From positions 2,418,001-2,482,000 of the forward strand of contig OZ242974.1 in NCBI GenBank assembly GCA_965211775.1: a stretch of 64,000 bases of DNA, in the 5' to 3' direction. The notes beneath the pieces are model-generated. The model saw only the letters and a list, made by a program, of their open reading frames with translations. It had not been told where the DNA came from and searched no databases. The position numbers and the translations under genes are program-made. This document shows positions 9,811 through 19,138 of the stretch, one piece after another. Numbering within the stretch: the stretch's first letter is position 1; each line of letters starts with the position of its first letter. Source of the stretch: Thiodiazotropha sp040506975 (GTDB taxonomy: Bacteria; Pseudomonadota; Gammaproteobacteria; Chromatiales; Chromatiaceae).

Positions 9811-11083
9811 ATTGCTGTCCCATTAACTTTTACAGTAGAGCCAGTTGATTGCAATCATTTGTTTTGTCATTGATTGGGTCTCCTCGTAGTAACGCCATCA
9901 GGTCTCGTTTTTCAAACAGGTTCATCTGTAATAATCGCAATATCTGTTGAGCACTTTTTCGGATTTTCGACTGGAACTTGATATAGGCAAGCAACAAATA
10001 AACACACAAAGCAATCCAGATTTGTGTCATCACAGCATTCTTACTGGTACCGACAAATGATTTGATTTTCAGGTTCTGTTTGATCCACTTGAAGAACAAC
10101 TCAATATCCCAACGAGCCTTATAAATCTGTGCAATGGTTTTGGCAGCCAGCTTGAAATTATTCGTCAGAAAAACATAATGCTTGCTGGTTTCAGGATCGC
10201 GGTAACCGATACGACGCAACTGAATTGGACACTTCTTTGCTGTGATTGGCCCGGTAAATTCAATGATTTGATCTGATGTCAGTCCTTTGCTTTTAATCAC
10301 TGGCTGGCGGGATATCACCCGATAAACTGCATTGGACTTTTGACGTGTAACAAAGAAAATGCCTTTTTTATTCAGTTGATTATACCACTCGTAGTCGTTA
10401 TAGCCTTTATCGAAGGTCACAATACTGCCTTTTGGAAAATTCATCAGCTTGCCAATATTGACTTCATGCTGGTTGCCTTCGGTGACAGCAAAGAACTCGG
10501 GTAAATGACCTGAATGGTTGAGTCCAACATGTAATTTTACTGCCGCTTTTGTCGTGCGAAATTCAGCCCATGGAAAAACTGACAGGCATAAATCAATGAT
10601 ACTGGCATCCAGGGAATACAGTGGATTCTTAAAACGAAAATCATGCGATGGTGCTTTTGCCTGGCATCGCGTCAACAGTTTGCTAAACAACTCTTCATAA
10701 AGCGTGTAAGGCTTGTCATTGTTGATGCGAGATAAACTCGAACGCCTAATCAAACGACTACCCAGGTGATAAAGACGATGCGCCTGTGCCCCGAGATTAT
10801 CAACCATATCCCGCAAACTGTTTCTACCGGAAAGTTGTCCCATCATCATTGCCACGAACTGGCTCCAGCGGGAGTTTTTACGAAAAGCCCTGCCTGTATG
10901 ATGTTCTTTTGCCAGTGTTTCAAATTCATGTCTCGAAATCAGTTTCAGCAGTTGCGCAAATACCGTGCTATTATGTGACATGGCCTGGTTATTCCTTTTG
11001 ATTCAATGATTTGTTTGCGCTTTTATTTTATCAAAATGTGAATAACCTGGGCCTCCTAAATCTCAGTTAATGGGACAGCAGTG
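9811..11083 (-). mobile_element. IS4-family insertion sequence within wzz
   Basis: About 1273 bp, with inverted repeats around TGCTGTCCCATTAACT near both ends and a 10-bp target duplication AGGTAAGATC (9801-9810 and 11084-11093). The exact outer base is uncertain by 1-3 bp because the ends are not perfectly symmetric. It is the only copy in the window. Precise loss would restore the wzz frame. Confidence 0.9.
9830..10981 (-). CDS. IS4-family transposase with DUF4372-type N-terminus
   Basis: 383 residues. It has an N-terminal DUF4372-like region (residues about 1-75), then the DDE core: YSLDASIIDLCL (first Asp), VTFDKGYNDY (second Asp), and the IS4 YREK signature around YKARWDIELFFKWIKQNL (catalytic Glu). 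Length and motifs are those of an intact transposase. It reads opposite to wzz. Confidence 0.92.
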   Translation of the reverse strand: MSHNSTVFAQLLKLISRHEFETLAKEHHTGRAFRKNSRWSQFVAMMMGQLSGRNSLRDMVDNLGAQAHRLYHLGSRLIRRSSLSRINNDKPYTLYEELFSKLLTRCQAKAPSHDFRFKNPLYSLDASIIDLCLSVFPWAEFRTTKAAVKLHVGLNHSGHLPEFFAVTEGNQHEVNIGKLMNFPKGSIVTFDKGYNDYEWYNQLNKKGIFFVTRQKSNAVYRVISRQPVIKSKGLTSDQIIEFTGPITAKKCPIQLRRIGYRDPETSKHYVFLTNNFKLAAKTIAQIYKARWDIELFFKWIKQNLKIKSFVGTSKNAVMTQIWIALCVYLLLAYIKFQSKIRKSAQQILRLLQMNLFEKRDLMALLRGDPINDKTNDCNQLALL

Positions 11084-11718
11084 AGGTAAGATCGAAGATT
11101 TTGAAGACCGACTGATGCAAAGCCCTCAGGTAGAGCGAGAGTACCGAAATCTCACTCGCGGTTATGAAAATGCTCTGGCTAAGTACCAAGAGGTCAAAGC
11201 CAAGCAGCTTGAAGCTCAGCTGGCAGAATCACTAGAGCGTGAGCGCAAAGGCGAACGTTTCTCACTGATTGAACCTCCTCAGTTACCTGAAGAGCCTGAT
11301 AAGCCAAACCGTATAGCAATTCTTTTTCTGGGTTTTGTGTTCAGCTTTACTGGAGGTTTTGGCAACGTTGTTGTCAGAGAGAGCATGGATCAGGCTGTGT
11401 ATGGAAGTAAAGGCATCATGGCCATTACGAAAGTACCGCCATTGGCGGTAATACCCTATATAGAATGTAGTGACGACCGTCGACAACGATATACAAGTGT
11501 CGCCATGACTATCTCAGGTCTACTTGCTGCAATTGGTGTGATACTGGTATCTGTTCACGTTTTTTATAAACCGTTGGATGTGATTTTGTACATAGTACTG
11601 AGAAAACTTGGTATAGAAGCGGGGCCATAGTGATTACTCAATTTCGTAAGCATATATAGTTGCTCACGTGGCACATGATTGATTAGAAAGATGAGACTGA
11701 TTCATAGGTGAGAAGTGT

Positions 11719-12134
11719 ATGGAGAAGATAAAACAAGCACTTGAGCGTTCTCGTGATGCCAAAACATCAATACAGAAGAGAGGCAACAGTCGAACAATTG
11801 TACGTAAGGTACCGGACCCCGAATTTTCATCGAAAATAAACTATACCAAGACCAAACTGGTTGAAATATCTAAGGACAATTTAAGGCAAAAACGGGTATT
11901 TATCGGTGATACTAATGACCCAATATCAGATCAATACAAGGTGTTGCGTACCCATCTGCTTCAGAGACTTAAGGCGAATCATTGGAATTCGCTGGCTATC
12001 ACTAGTCCAAATGAGGGTTGTGGTAAAACACTTACATCGATAAATCTTGCCATCAGCCTGGCGCGGGAAGTAAATCATTCAGTTCTACTTGTCGATATGG
12101 ATCTTCGGAGGCCAAGTATTCAACAATATTTTTT
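11719..12134 (+). pseudogene. Tyrosine autokinase (BY-kinase, Wzc/CpsD-like), N-terminal part only
   Basis: About 138 native residues remain. The Walker A motif (SPNEGCGKT) lies near residues 95-103 and the Walker A' motif (VLLVDMDLRRPS) near 123-134. The frame then enters IS1595 copy 3 at 12135. The Walker B motif and C-terminal tyrosine cluster are missing and are not found elsewhere in the window. In EPS loci this cytoplasmic kinase partners the Wzz-type protein, which precedes it here by about 90 bases. The N-terminal pattern MEKIKQALERS is typical of exosortase-associated autokinases. The fragment cannot be a working kinase. No target duplication flanks the IS, so the rest was probably lost by deletion. 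Confidence 0.85.
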
Positions 12135-13163
12135 CCTGATTACCCCTAAACCTCAGCCATTCTCAAGAGGCGATATGGCATAGGTGGAGTGCGAAGAGCG
12201 GCAAAAAGCAATCGTTCAATCATGGCGGGTAAATCGAAACGGCGGTTAAACCGATATTCGAACTCAGCAAGATAACGCGACACATGTTTATCTCGAATCG
12301 CATGAAAAGTACCCAACAGACTGTTTTTGACATTACCCAACATCGTGTTTACCCATTTGAAGCACGAATACCGGACACTTTGGCGCCCACCACCCGTCAC
12401 CATGGGGTTATGATGGCAATCAGCGGTTGTCACGCCACTAAAGCACCAAAGCCCATCGGTAAAGACTTCGCTGCCAGGCATCAAGCAGGAGCGGGCGTAG
12501 CGGGCGATTTCACGTTTGCGGAAGCCCCTTACACGACGCAGTTGAATTTTCATAGGCCTGCCGTCCCGCGTCGTCTCAACAGCAGCTACGAAAGGGATTT
12601 TGTTGCGCGACCCACGACCACGCTTACCGGCTTGCTCGCCTCCGAGATAAGCATCATCCAATTCGATGCGACCGGCCAGTTTTTTTCCACGCTCACGTTC
12701 CATCATCACCTGCATCAACTTATGCTTGAGTCGCCAGGCCGTATTGTAGTTCACCCCGATTTCGCGGGAAAGTTGCAGCGCCGAGATACTTTTCTTGCGT
12801 TGGGTCAACAGATAGATCGCAAGAAACCACGTTCTCAGCGGCAGCTTGGTGCCATGGAAGATGCTGCCGGCGGTCAGGGAAGTCTGATGATGGCACTTGT
12901 GACATTGATATATCTGACGCTTTTTGAGTTCACAGCCTGTTGTGTTGCCGCACTCAGGGCAGACATAGCCCGTCGGCCAGCGCAAATCATACAATGCCTG
13001 TCGACACTGATCCTCGGTCCCATATTGTTCCAGAAAATCGTGCAAACCAAGACCTTTTTGAAATTGAATAGTATTTCTCGGCATGATGAAATCCTCTTTT
13101 ATTCAGTAGGTTCCATTATGCTTGCACCACAGGCTCAATAGCTGAGCCTCATGAGTAATCAGG
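12135..13163 (-). mobile_element. IS1595-family insertion sequence, copy 3, without target duplication
   Basis: A 1029-bp element in reverse orientation. The flanking octamers are TATTTTTT on the left and AAAGGTAG on the right, which do not match. Its transposase-proximal end carries a variant repeat (CCTGATTACTCATGAGG) shared only with copy 4. The mismatch of flanks implies a deletion or recombination at this copy. Confidence 0.93.
12146..13084 (-). CDS. IS1595-family transposase (copy 3)
   Basis: Intact 312-residue zinc-ribbon DDE transposase, identical at the protein level to copies 2 and 4 as far as read. Its antisense frame shows one substitution (HRPAVP instead of HGPAVP), so there is at least one nucleotide difference that is silent in the transposase. 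Confidence 0.92.
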   Translation of the reverse strand: MPRNTIQFQKGLGLHDFLEQYGTEDQCRQALYDLRWPTGYVCPECGNTTGCELKKRQIYQCHKCHHQTSLTAGSIFHGTKLPLRTWFLAIYLLTQRKKSISALQLSREIGVNYNTAWRLKHKLMQVMMERERGKKLAGRIELDDAYLGGEQAGKRGRGSRNKIPFVAAVETTRDGRPMKIQLRRVRGFRKREIARYARSCLMPGSEVFTDGLWCFSGVTTADCHHNPMVTGGGRQSVRYSCFKWVNTMLGNVKNSLLGTFHAIRDKHVSRYLAEFEYRFNRRFDLPAMIERLLFAALRTPPMPYRLLRMAEV

Positions 13164-13676
13164 AAAGGTAGTGAGTTAACTTATGGAAGTTACTATTAAG
13201 TTAAGCATTTTTTGAAACTTATTCAATGTAGTATGGGGTGGTCTAATGGTCTGGTACAAAACAGTTAAGTAAGACTGATTCAACTGAGAAAGAAAAACAA
13301 AACAGTGACTCCCCGAAAGATGTACTTGGAAGAAGTCAGATTGGATGCGGTAAGTCTGGTTATGGGCAGATCTATACACGGCCTGTGGCCATCATGAGCC
13401 TGGATAAAAAAGTGCATATGCTGTACTGATGGATGAAAGGACGTCGGGCTCCGATGGTGCTAAGGGAGGAAAAAGGAAGTTTCAATTAGTGATAGAAAGT
13501 TACTTTTTTTTAAGCAATGTACAAAGAACTGGATCTGATGACGGCTGAAAATGAAAGCGATAGTTCCTAGATATTCCTGATGATCGGCAGTACAGATGTA
13601 CGATCCGTGTATTGATGACATATGGTCCGATGCTTGAGATTGCCAGAGCAACAATGTCGGTGGATTTGTCTAACAA
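13164..13676. other. 513-bp AT-rich stretch without a supported gene
   Basis: Only short unsupported frames occur. The stretch lies between IS copy 3 and the ligase-like gene and may be decayed coding sequence or the ligase leader. I see no clear promoter and no ribosome binding site just before the ATG at 13677. Confidence 0.5.
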
Positions 13677-15053
13677 ATGATCGTTACATGGTTCCCTCTT
13701 CTCCTGGCGCTATTGGGTAGTGCTATCGCCGTGTTGAATCCTCGAGCCGGTGTCTGGTTGTCTGTCATATTACTGCCTTTCTCGGCAACGGAAATTATGC
13801 CAAGACAAATACTAGGTATCACCGGGTTAAATCCACTCAATATCATCCTTGCTGCGACCATTGCATCAGTTTTTCTGTCGATGGCAATACGGCCGGCATC
13901 TGTACGTTTTCCCCGTCTACCTGTGATCTTCTTCATTTACATTGGCTTGCTTCTTGCCGGTGCTACTGCAGGGCTGTTCTATATTGAAATGGCGCCTCCA
14001 TTACCATCTAGTGATGGTAGGATGAATGAACTAACACCAAAAAAATATCTTCTTGAGGAGTTATTCAAACCACTGATTATTGTCGTTGTTGCTCTGCTGA
14101 GTGCTGTCACAATACAAGATGAACGTTCAGCTCGAAGGCTGGTGATGGCAGCGGCTGTCGCACTCGGGATATTAGGATCGGTCATCGTTGGTTACCAGCT
14201 TACCTCTGGGATGGACTTGACCGAGATGGCGAGTTCGAAATCGCGCAAAATGTTGTCCTGGATCGGAATGCATGCGAATGACTTGGGGCACCTTTGTAAC
14301 CTTGGTTTCGTTCTGATGCTGTTTTCTTTTCTGGGAGCGAGGTCAATTACAGCCCGTTGGGTATTTGCCTTGTCTGCCTTGTCGGGCGGTGCTGCCGCTG
14401 CACTGAGTTTTTCTAGGAGCGCTTTTCTAGGGCTTATTGTAGTGGGTTCATATTTACTCATCTCAAGGCGAAGATTTACGGATTTCTTGCTGGCGCTAAC
14501 GGCCGTGACGATCATTGTTCTGTTATTGCCCGATGTCTTTTTTGAGCGAGCTACTACAGGCATTGAAAACAGAGATACCTATGCGATAACTGCTGGGAGA
14601 TTGGAAGGCATCTGGGCTCCACTATTTCCAGAATTTCTCGACAGTCCCATCTGGGGGCACGGATTATCTTCGACGCTCTGGTCAGAGTTAAACAGACCAT
14701 ATTATGTAGTAGGGCATCCACATAGTGCTTACCTTCAGGTATTACTCGACTTTGGTGTTCTTGGTGCGATTCTGGTTGCTGCCTTCTGGTTCAAGATGTG
14801 GAGTACGTTCAGGTCACTTCACAGATACCATTCCGATCCATTCTGGCGTACTTTCTTCGAAGGGGCTATGGTGGCGGTCGTAGTGGTGCTGGTACAAGGC
14901 GTTTCAGGTCAACGGTTTGTGCCGTGGTTTCCACATGCATTTGTGTGGTTGGCCTTTGGTATTGCCTTGGGGATGTATTCTTCTGTTGCAAAAAAGCAAA
15001 ATGGGTGTGGTGATTCTCAAACTATAGTTCAGCAACATAATATGGTGCAGTAA
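13677..15053 (+). CDS. O-antigen ligase / Wzy-type polymerase family membrane protein
   Basis: 458 residues with about 10-12 hydrophobic segments spread over the length and a larger extracytoplasmic loop near residues 300-350. This loop contains GHPHSAYLQVLLDFG, the usual H-containing motif of the O-antigen ligase/polymerase superfamily (Wzy_C). The likely job is polymerising or ligating EPS repeat units on the periplasmic side of the inner membrane. The ATG at 13677 lacks a visible ribosome binding site, so the start is uncertain. It is followed after only 4 bases by a glycosyltransferase fragment, so the two were one operon. It sits between two inverted IS1595 copies and is the only intact gene there. 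Confidence 0.8.
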   Translation: MIVTWFPLLLALLGSAIAVLNPRAGVWLSVILLPFSATEIMPRQILGITGLNPLNIILAATIASVFLSMAIRPASVRFPRLPVIFFIYIGLLLAGATAGLFYIEMAPPLPSSDGRMNELTPKKYLLEELFKPLIIVVVALLSAVTIQDERSARRLVMAAAVALGILGSVIVGYQLTSGMDLTEMASSKSRKMLSWIGMHANDLGHLCNLGFVLMLFSFLGARSITARWVFALSALSGGAAAALSFSRSAFLGLIVVGSYLLISRRRFTDFLLALTAVTIIVLLLPDVFFERATTGIENRDTYAITAGRLEGIWAPLFPEFLDSPIWGHGLSSTLWSELNRPYYVVGHPHSAYLQVLLDFGVLGAILVAAFWFKMWSTFRSLHRYHSDPFWRTFFEGAMVAVVVVLVQGVSGQRFVPWFPHAFVWLAFGIALGMYSSVAKKQNGCGDSQTIVQQHNMVQ

Positions 15054-15057
15054 AAAA

Positions 15058-15423
15058 ATGGAAATTTGCTTTTTGGGGCAGGACAACCTTCCAGTATTAG
15101 CTCGTGAATACAATCAGTATGGTGTGGGAGGTGCGCAAGTCCAGATGACCCTTATCGCGAAAGCTTTGGTTGAGTGCGGTCATAAAGTCAGTATGGTGGT
15201 GGGAGATTATGGCCAAGAGGATGGCGCAGTCTGGCAGGGCGTAAAAACCTACAAGACCTACAAGCCCAACGAAGGGCTGCCCTTAATCCGTTTTGTTTAT
15301 CCTAGGTGGACAGGCACTTGGGCAGCCTTGGCTAGAGCCGATGCTGATGTCTATTTCACTTCTTGCGCCGGTATGCAAGTTGGTTTGCTCGCCTCATTCT
15401 GCAATAGTGTCAATAAAAATTTT
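15058..15423 (+). pseudogene. GT4-type glycosyltransferase, N-terminal fragment
   Basis: About 122 native residues before IS1595 copy 4. The N-terminal GT-B fold is recognisable: a beta strand start (MEICFLGQDN), a glycine-rich loop GVGGAQVQ and an ALVECGHKV segment typical of GT4 enzymes. The C-terminal nucleotide-sugar-binding half is missing and not found elsewhere in the window. It would have added a sugar to the EPS repeat unit in the cytoplasm. It cannot be functional as it stands. Confidence 0.8.
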
Positions 15424-16452
15424 CCTGATTACTCATGAGGCTCAGCTATTGAGCCTGTGGTGCAAGCATAATGGAACCTACTGAATAAAAGAGGATTTCA
15501 TCATGCCGAGAAATACTATTCAATTTCAAAAAGGTCTTGGTTTGCACGATTTTCTGGAACAATATGGGACCGAGGATCAGTGTCGACAGGCATTGTATGA
15601 TTTGCGCTGGCCGACGGGCTATGTCTGCCCTGAGTGCGGCAACACAACAGGCTGTGAACTCAAAAAGCGTCAGATATATCAATGTCACAAGTGCCATCAT
15701 CAGACTTCCCTGACCGCCGGCAGCATCTTCCATGGCACCAAGCTGCCGCTGAGAACGTGGTTTCTTGCGATCTATCTGTTGACCCAACGCAAGAAAAGTA
15801 TCTCGGCGCTGCAACTTTCCCGCGAAATCGGGGTGAACTACAATACGGCCTGGCGACTCAAGCATAAGTTGATGCAGGTGATGATGGAACGTGAGCGTGG
15901 AAAAAAACTGGCCGGTCGCATCGAATTGGATGATGCTTATCTCGGAGGCGAGCAAGCCGGTAAGCGTGGTCGTGGGTCGCGCAACAAAATCCCTTTCGTA
16001 GCTGCTGTTGAGACGACGCGGGACGGCAGGCCCATGAAAATTCAACTGCGTCGTGTAAGGGGCTTCCGCAAACGTGAAATCGCCCGCTACGCCCGCTCCT
16101 GCTTGATGCCTGGCAGCGAAGTCTTTACCGATGGGCTTTGGTGCTTTAGTGGCGTGACAACCGCTGATTGCCATCATAACCCCATGGTGACGGGTGGTGG
16201 GCGCCAAAGTGTCCGGTATTCGTGCTTCAAATGGGTAAACACGATGTTGGGTAATGTCAAAAACAGTCTGTTGGGTACTTTTCATGCGATTCGAGATAAA
16301 CATGTGTCGCGTTATCTTGCTGAGTTCGAATATCGGTTTAACCGCCGTTTCGATTTACCCGCCATGATTGAACGATTGCTTTTTGCCGCTCTTCGCACTC
16401 CACCTATGCCATATCGCCTCTTGAGAATGGCTGAGGTTTAGGGGTAATCAGG
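15424..16452 (+). mobile_element. IS1595-family insertion sequence, copy 4, without target duplication
   Basis: A 1029-bp element. The flanks are AAAATTTT on the left and AAACCTTA on the right, which do not match. It shares the variant left repeat (CCTGATTACTCATGAGG) with copy 3 only, so these two are sister copies. It lies in inverted orientation to copy 3 around a 2.26-kb segment. Confidence 0.93.
15503..16441 (+). CDS. IS1595-family transposase (copy 4)
   Basis: Intact 312-residue zinc-ribbon DDE transposase, same as copies 2 and 3 at protein level. It reads towards the PrsT-like gene. Confidence 0.92.
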   Translation: MPRNTIQFQKGLGLHDFLEQYGTEDQCRQALYDLRWPTGYVCPECGNTTGCELKKRQIYQCHKCHHQTSLTAGSIFHGTKLPLRTWFLAIYLLTQRKKSISALQLSREIGVNYNTAWRLKHKLMQVMMERERGKKLAGRIELDDAYLGGEQAGKRGRGSRNKIPFVAAVETTRDGRPMKIQLRRVRGFRKREIARYARSCLMPGSEVFTDGLWCFSGVTTADCHHNPMVTGGGRQSVRYSCFKWVNTMLGNVKNSLLGTFHAIRDKHVSRYLAEFEYRFNRRFDLPAMIERLLFAALRTPPMPYRLLRMAEV

Positions 16453-16574
16453 AAACCTTATGTTAAGGATTTCACAAATAGTTCATTAATCAATAGATTT
16501 AGATGAAAAAACTCGGTTAGCCTGCGGATGATACGAGTAAGCAGGATTGTTGTAAAACAATTAGGAATGTGTAC

Positions 16575-18983
16575 ATGAAAATGAATCTGCGAATTCTATT
16601 CCCAAGGAAAAAATACATCTCATTGGTTCTCGTTGGCTTATCTTTGTTCCTTGTCGCTGCCTGTGCGAATAAGGAGGAACGGAAGCAAAAATATTATGAT
16701 CGCGGTATGACGCTGTTTAATCAGGGTAATTTCACCAAGGCGCGTCTTGAATTCAAGAACGTGCTGCAAATCGATCCCAAAGACGCCAATGCCTATTATA
16801 TGTTTGGGCAGATCGAAGAGAAGGATGAGAATTGGTCCAAGGCCTATGCACCCCATTTAAGGGCCACAGAACTCGATCCAATGCATGTGGATGCTCAGGT
16901 GCATCTTGGAACTATTTTTGCGCTTGCCGGTGAAAACGAAAAGGCACTCACTGCAGCCGATGCCGCATTGAACGTCAAACCGAATGATCCTTCTGCGATG
17001 GTGCTCAAGGGCTTTATCAAGGCGAAGATGGGAGAGACGGATGGTGCCATCGATGATGTCCTCGGCGTTATTGAAACTGATCCGGCGAATGTCGAGGCCG
17101 CTTCTTTGCTGGCGTCACTCTACGCGGATCAGGGCGATTTGGCTCGAGCGATTCGTATTGCGAAGGATTCACTAGCGCAGCATGTCGATCGGGCAGCGTC
17201 ATACCTTTTGCTTGCCCGTCTCTACGCGCAGGCAGACAAGCATGATGCGGTTGTTAGCTTACTCTCAGACTTGATCAAAACCAAGCCGGATGAGTTGGAA
17301 AACCGGTTACATCTGGTCACTTATCTCCAACAACAGGGTGAGAATGACCAGGCTCTACTGGTGCTGCAACAGGCAATTACCGATCTGCCCGACAATCTGG
17401 ATGCTAAGCTTGCACTGATCGCACTCTATAAAAACCAGGGAGCGATGGATCGGGCCGAGACGATACTGGAACAGTATGCCGGCGAAGCGTCTGATAATAC
17501 CAAACTGAAACTCGAGCTGGCGCGACACTATCTGGCCGACGGACGCAAGGTTGAGGCCGATAAAACCCTCTCCCAGGTTATTGAGCTGGCCGAAAGATCG
17601 GCGGATGGACTCGCTGCCAGAACCATCAAGGCGGGCGCGATGATCAAGGAACGGGCCCTGGATGATGCCGCGGTCTTATTGGAGGAGGTCCTGGAAGCCG
17701 ATCCTAAATACAAGGATGCACTTTTCGTCAGGGCTGGTTTGGCGTTGGTGAGTGACGATCCCGATAAGGGGATTGCGGACCTGCGCACCCTGTTGCGGGA
17801 GGATCCCAGCTATGTCAAGGCTTATCGCCTGAAGGCGCGGGCCCACCTCAAGAAGGGTGAGACGGCGTTGGCAAAACAGAGTCTAGAGGATGCGATCAGG
17901 ATCCGGCCCGAAGAGGCGGCTGCCAATTTCGAACTGGTGCAATTGTTGATCAATACCCGGGAATTCGATGGGGCCGTTGGAATTCTGCAGAAGATGCGTC
18001 GTTTCGCTCCTGACGATATAAAGGTATTGCAATCATTGGCATTGGTTCAGGAGAAAAACAAGCGCTGGGACGAAGTGGCTAATCTAGCCGAGCTCTTGAT
18101 TTCGAAACACCCGGAGAGTCCTGTTGGCTATTACTACAGGGGGGTATCCCAACTGAATCGCAACATGGCTTCCTCGAGCATCGCGGATTTTGAAAAAGTG
18201 CTTGAATTGAAGCCCAACTCCATCGAGGCCCTGATTGGATTGGCAAAAGGCTTGTTTGTTTTGAAGAAGCCGGAGGATGCCTTGCAGCGGATCGAGAGGG
18301 TTGTGGAGGCCAATCCCGAACATTTTGCAGCCCTGAATCTCAAGGGCGAGGTGCTCCTTTCGCAGAAACAGTGGGATCTTGCTGAGGAGGCCTTCAAAAA
18401 GGCCATGATACTGCGTCCGGAGTGGTCGGTTCCCTATCGGAACCTGGTCAATCTCAATACTCTCAAGGGCGACCCGGAGGGCGTTCTGGGGGTGTTGGAG
18501 GAGGGCTTCGAAAAGACGGGCGATCCGGTATTAGGCGTCGATCTGGCGAATCATTACTCCCGCATCGATCGCAGGCAGGATGCAATCAAGGTCTATGAAG
18601 GGATCCTGGAAAAGTATCCCAAGCACCTGCTGGCCTCCAACAATCTGGCCATGCTTTTACTCGAGGATGATACAAACCAGGGTGGGATGGATAAGGCGTT
18701 GCAGTTGGTCGAGGGCTTCGAGCTCTCGGAAAACCCTATCATTCTGGATACCCTGGGATGGGTGCGCATCCGACGAGGCGAGATTGACAAGGCGATTCCT
18801 GTTCTGCAGCGGGCGGCTAGGAAAGGTTCCGGACTCCCGGATATCGATTATCATCTCGGGGTGGCCTATTACCAGCGGGGTGAAATAGAGAGCGCCAAGC
18901 GACATGTCAAGACTGCCTTGTCGGCAGAGAAATCTTTTGAAGGTATCGAAGCGGCGAAAGCGCTCTTGAATAAGATTCAATAG
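16575..18983 (+). CDS. prsT: TPR-repeat lipoprotein, PrsT-like (exosortase/EPS system)
   Basis: About 802 residues. A lipoprotein signal peptide with lipobox LVAAC near residue 30 is followed by tandem tetratricopeptide repeats filling the rest of the protein. Repeat signatures such as AYYMFGQIEE, P.NVEAASLLASLYADQGD and ALLGLAKGLF-like helices recur every 34 residues. This matches the family called PEP-CTERM system TPR-repeat protein PrsT, a periplasmic outer-membrane-anchored scaffold thought to help EPS export. I choose ATG 16575 because AGGA ends 8 bases before it; a GTG at 16569 is too close. The gene follows IS copy 4, so its original upstream partner is unknown. The symbol rests on architecture and context only. 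Confidence 0.75.
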   Translation: MKMNLRILFPRKKYISLVLVGLSLFLVAACANKEERKQKYYDRGMTLFNQGNFTKARLEFKNVLQIDPKDANAYYMFGQIEEKDENWSKAYAPHLRATELDPMHVDAQVHLGTIFALAGENEKALTAADAALNVKPNDPSAMVLKGFIKAKMGETDGAIDDVLGVIETDPANVEAASLLASLYADQGDLARAIRIAKDSLAQHVDRAASYLLLARLYAQADKHDAVVSLLSDLIKTKPDELENRLHLVTYLQQQGENDQALLVLQQAITDLPDNLDAKLALIALYKNQGAMDRAETILEQYAGEASDNTKLKLELARHYLADGRKVEADKTLSQVIELAERSADGLAARTIKAGAMIKERALDDAAVLLEEVLEADPKYKDALFVRAGLALVSDDPDKGIADLRTLLREDPSYVKAYRLKARAHLKKGETALAKQSLEDAIRIRPEEAAANFELVQLLINTREFDGAVGILQKMRRFAPDDIKVLQSLALVQEKNKRWDEVANLAELLISKHPESPVGYYYRGVSQLNRNMASSSIADFEKVLELKPNSIEALIGLAKGLFVLKKPEDALQRIERVVEANPEHFAALNLKGEVLLSQKQWDLAEEAFKKAMILRPEWSVPYRNLVNLNTLKGDPEGVLGVLEEGFEKTGDPVLGVDLANHYSRIDRRQDAIKVYEGILEKYPKHLLASNNLAMLLLEDDTNQGGMDKALQLVEGFELSENPIILDTLGWVRIRRGEIDKAIPVLQRAARKGSGLPDIDYHLGVAYYQRGEIESAKRHVKTALSAEKSFEGIEAAKALLNKIQ

Positions 18984-19073
18984 GTAACCTGATCTCGCCT
19001 GATGCGGGGCACTATTCCGATACTTAATAATAATTATCAAAAAAAACATGATGTTAGGAATACCAGCACTCTG

Positions 19074-19079
19074 TATAAT
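19074..19079 (+). promoter_or_regulatory. Possible sigma-70 -10 element for the rfb operon
   Basis: TATAAT preceded by TG, 60 bases upstream of rfbB in a 155-bp AT-rich spacer. The -35 region is weak, so this is a tentative call. Confidence 0.35.
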
Positions 19080-19138
19080 GCCACATCTGATACACTGGGC
19101 GCTTAGCCTAATTCATTGTTTATATTGGCAAAATTAGG

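Larger units (their letters stand above)
8728..11630 (+). pseudogene. Wzz-type EPS chain-length determinant (XrtA-system type), split by an IS4-family element
   Basis: Coding parts are 8728-9810 and 11094-11630. Joining them across one copy of the 10-bp target duplication restores a single frame of 539 residues. It has an N-terminal membrane helix near residues 29-50, a long coiled-coil periplasmic region, a PQ.P..P-like segment (PPQLPEEPDKP) before the second helix, and a further hydrophobic helix near the C-terminus. Such proteins set polymer length together with a cytoplasmic tyrosine autokinase, which follows at 11719. The GTG at 8728 is used because upstream AGGA is well placed; an ATG at 8740 is an alternative. 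As it stands the protein stops shortly after residue 361 and lacks the C-terminal helices, so it is probably non-functional. Confidence 0.88.

Noticed and set aside
12135..16452. IS1595 copies 3 and 4 as a composite transposon carrying the ligase-like gene
   Set aside because: A composite element should leave matching outer octamers. The left flank of copy 3 (TATTTTTT) and right flank of copy 4 (AAACCTTA) do not match.
12135..16452. Simple inversion of the segment between IS1595 copies 3 and 4
   Set aside because: After reversing the segment the octamers would have to pair as duplications (TATTTTTT with AAAATTTT, and AAACCTTA with CTACCTTT); they do not.
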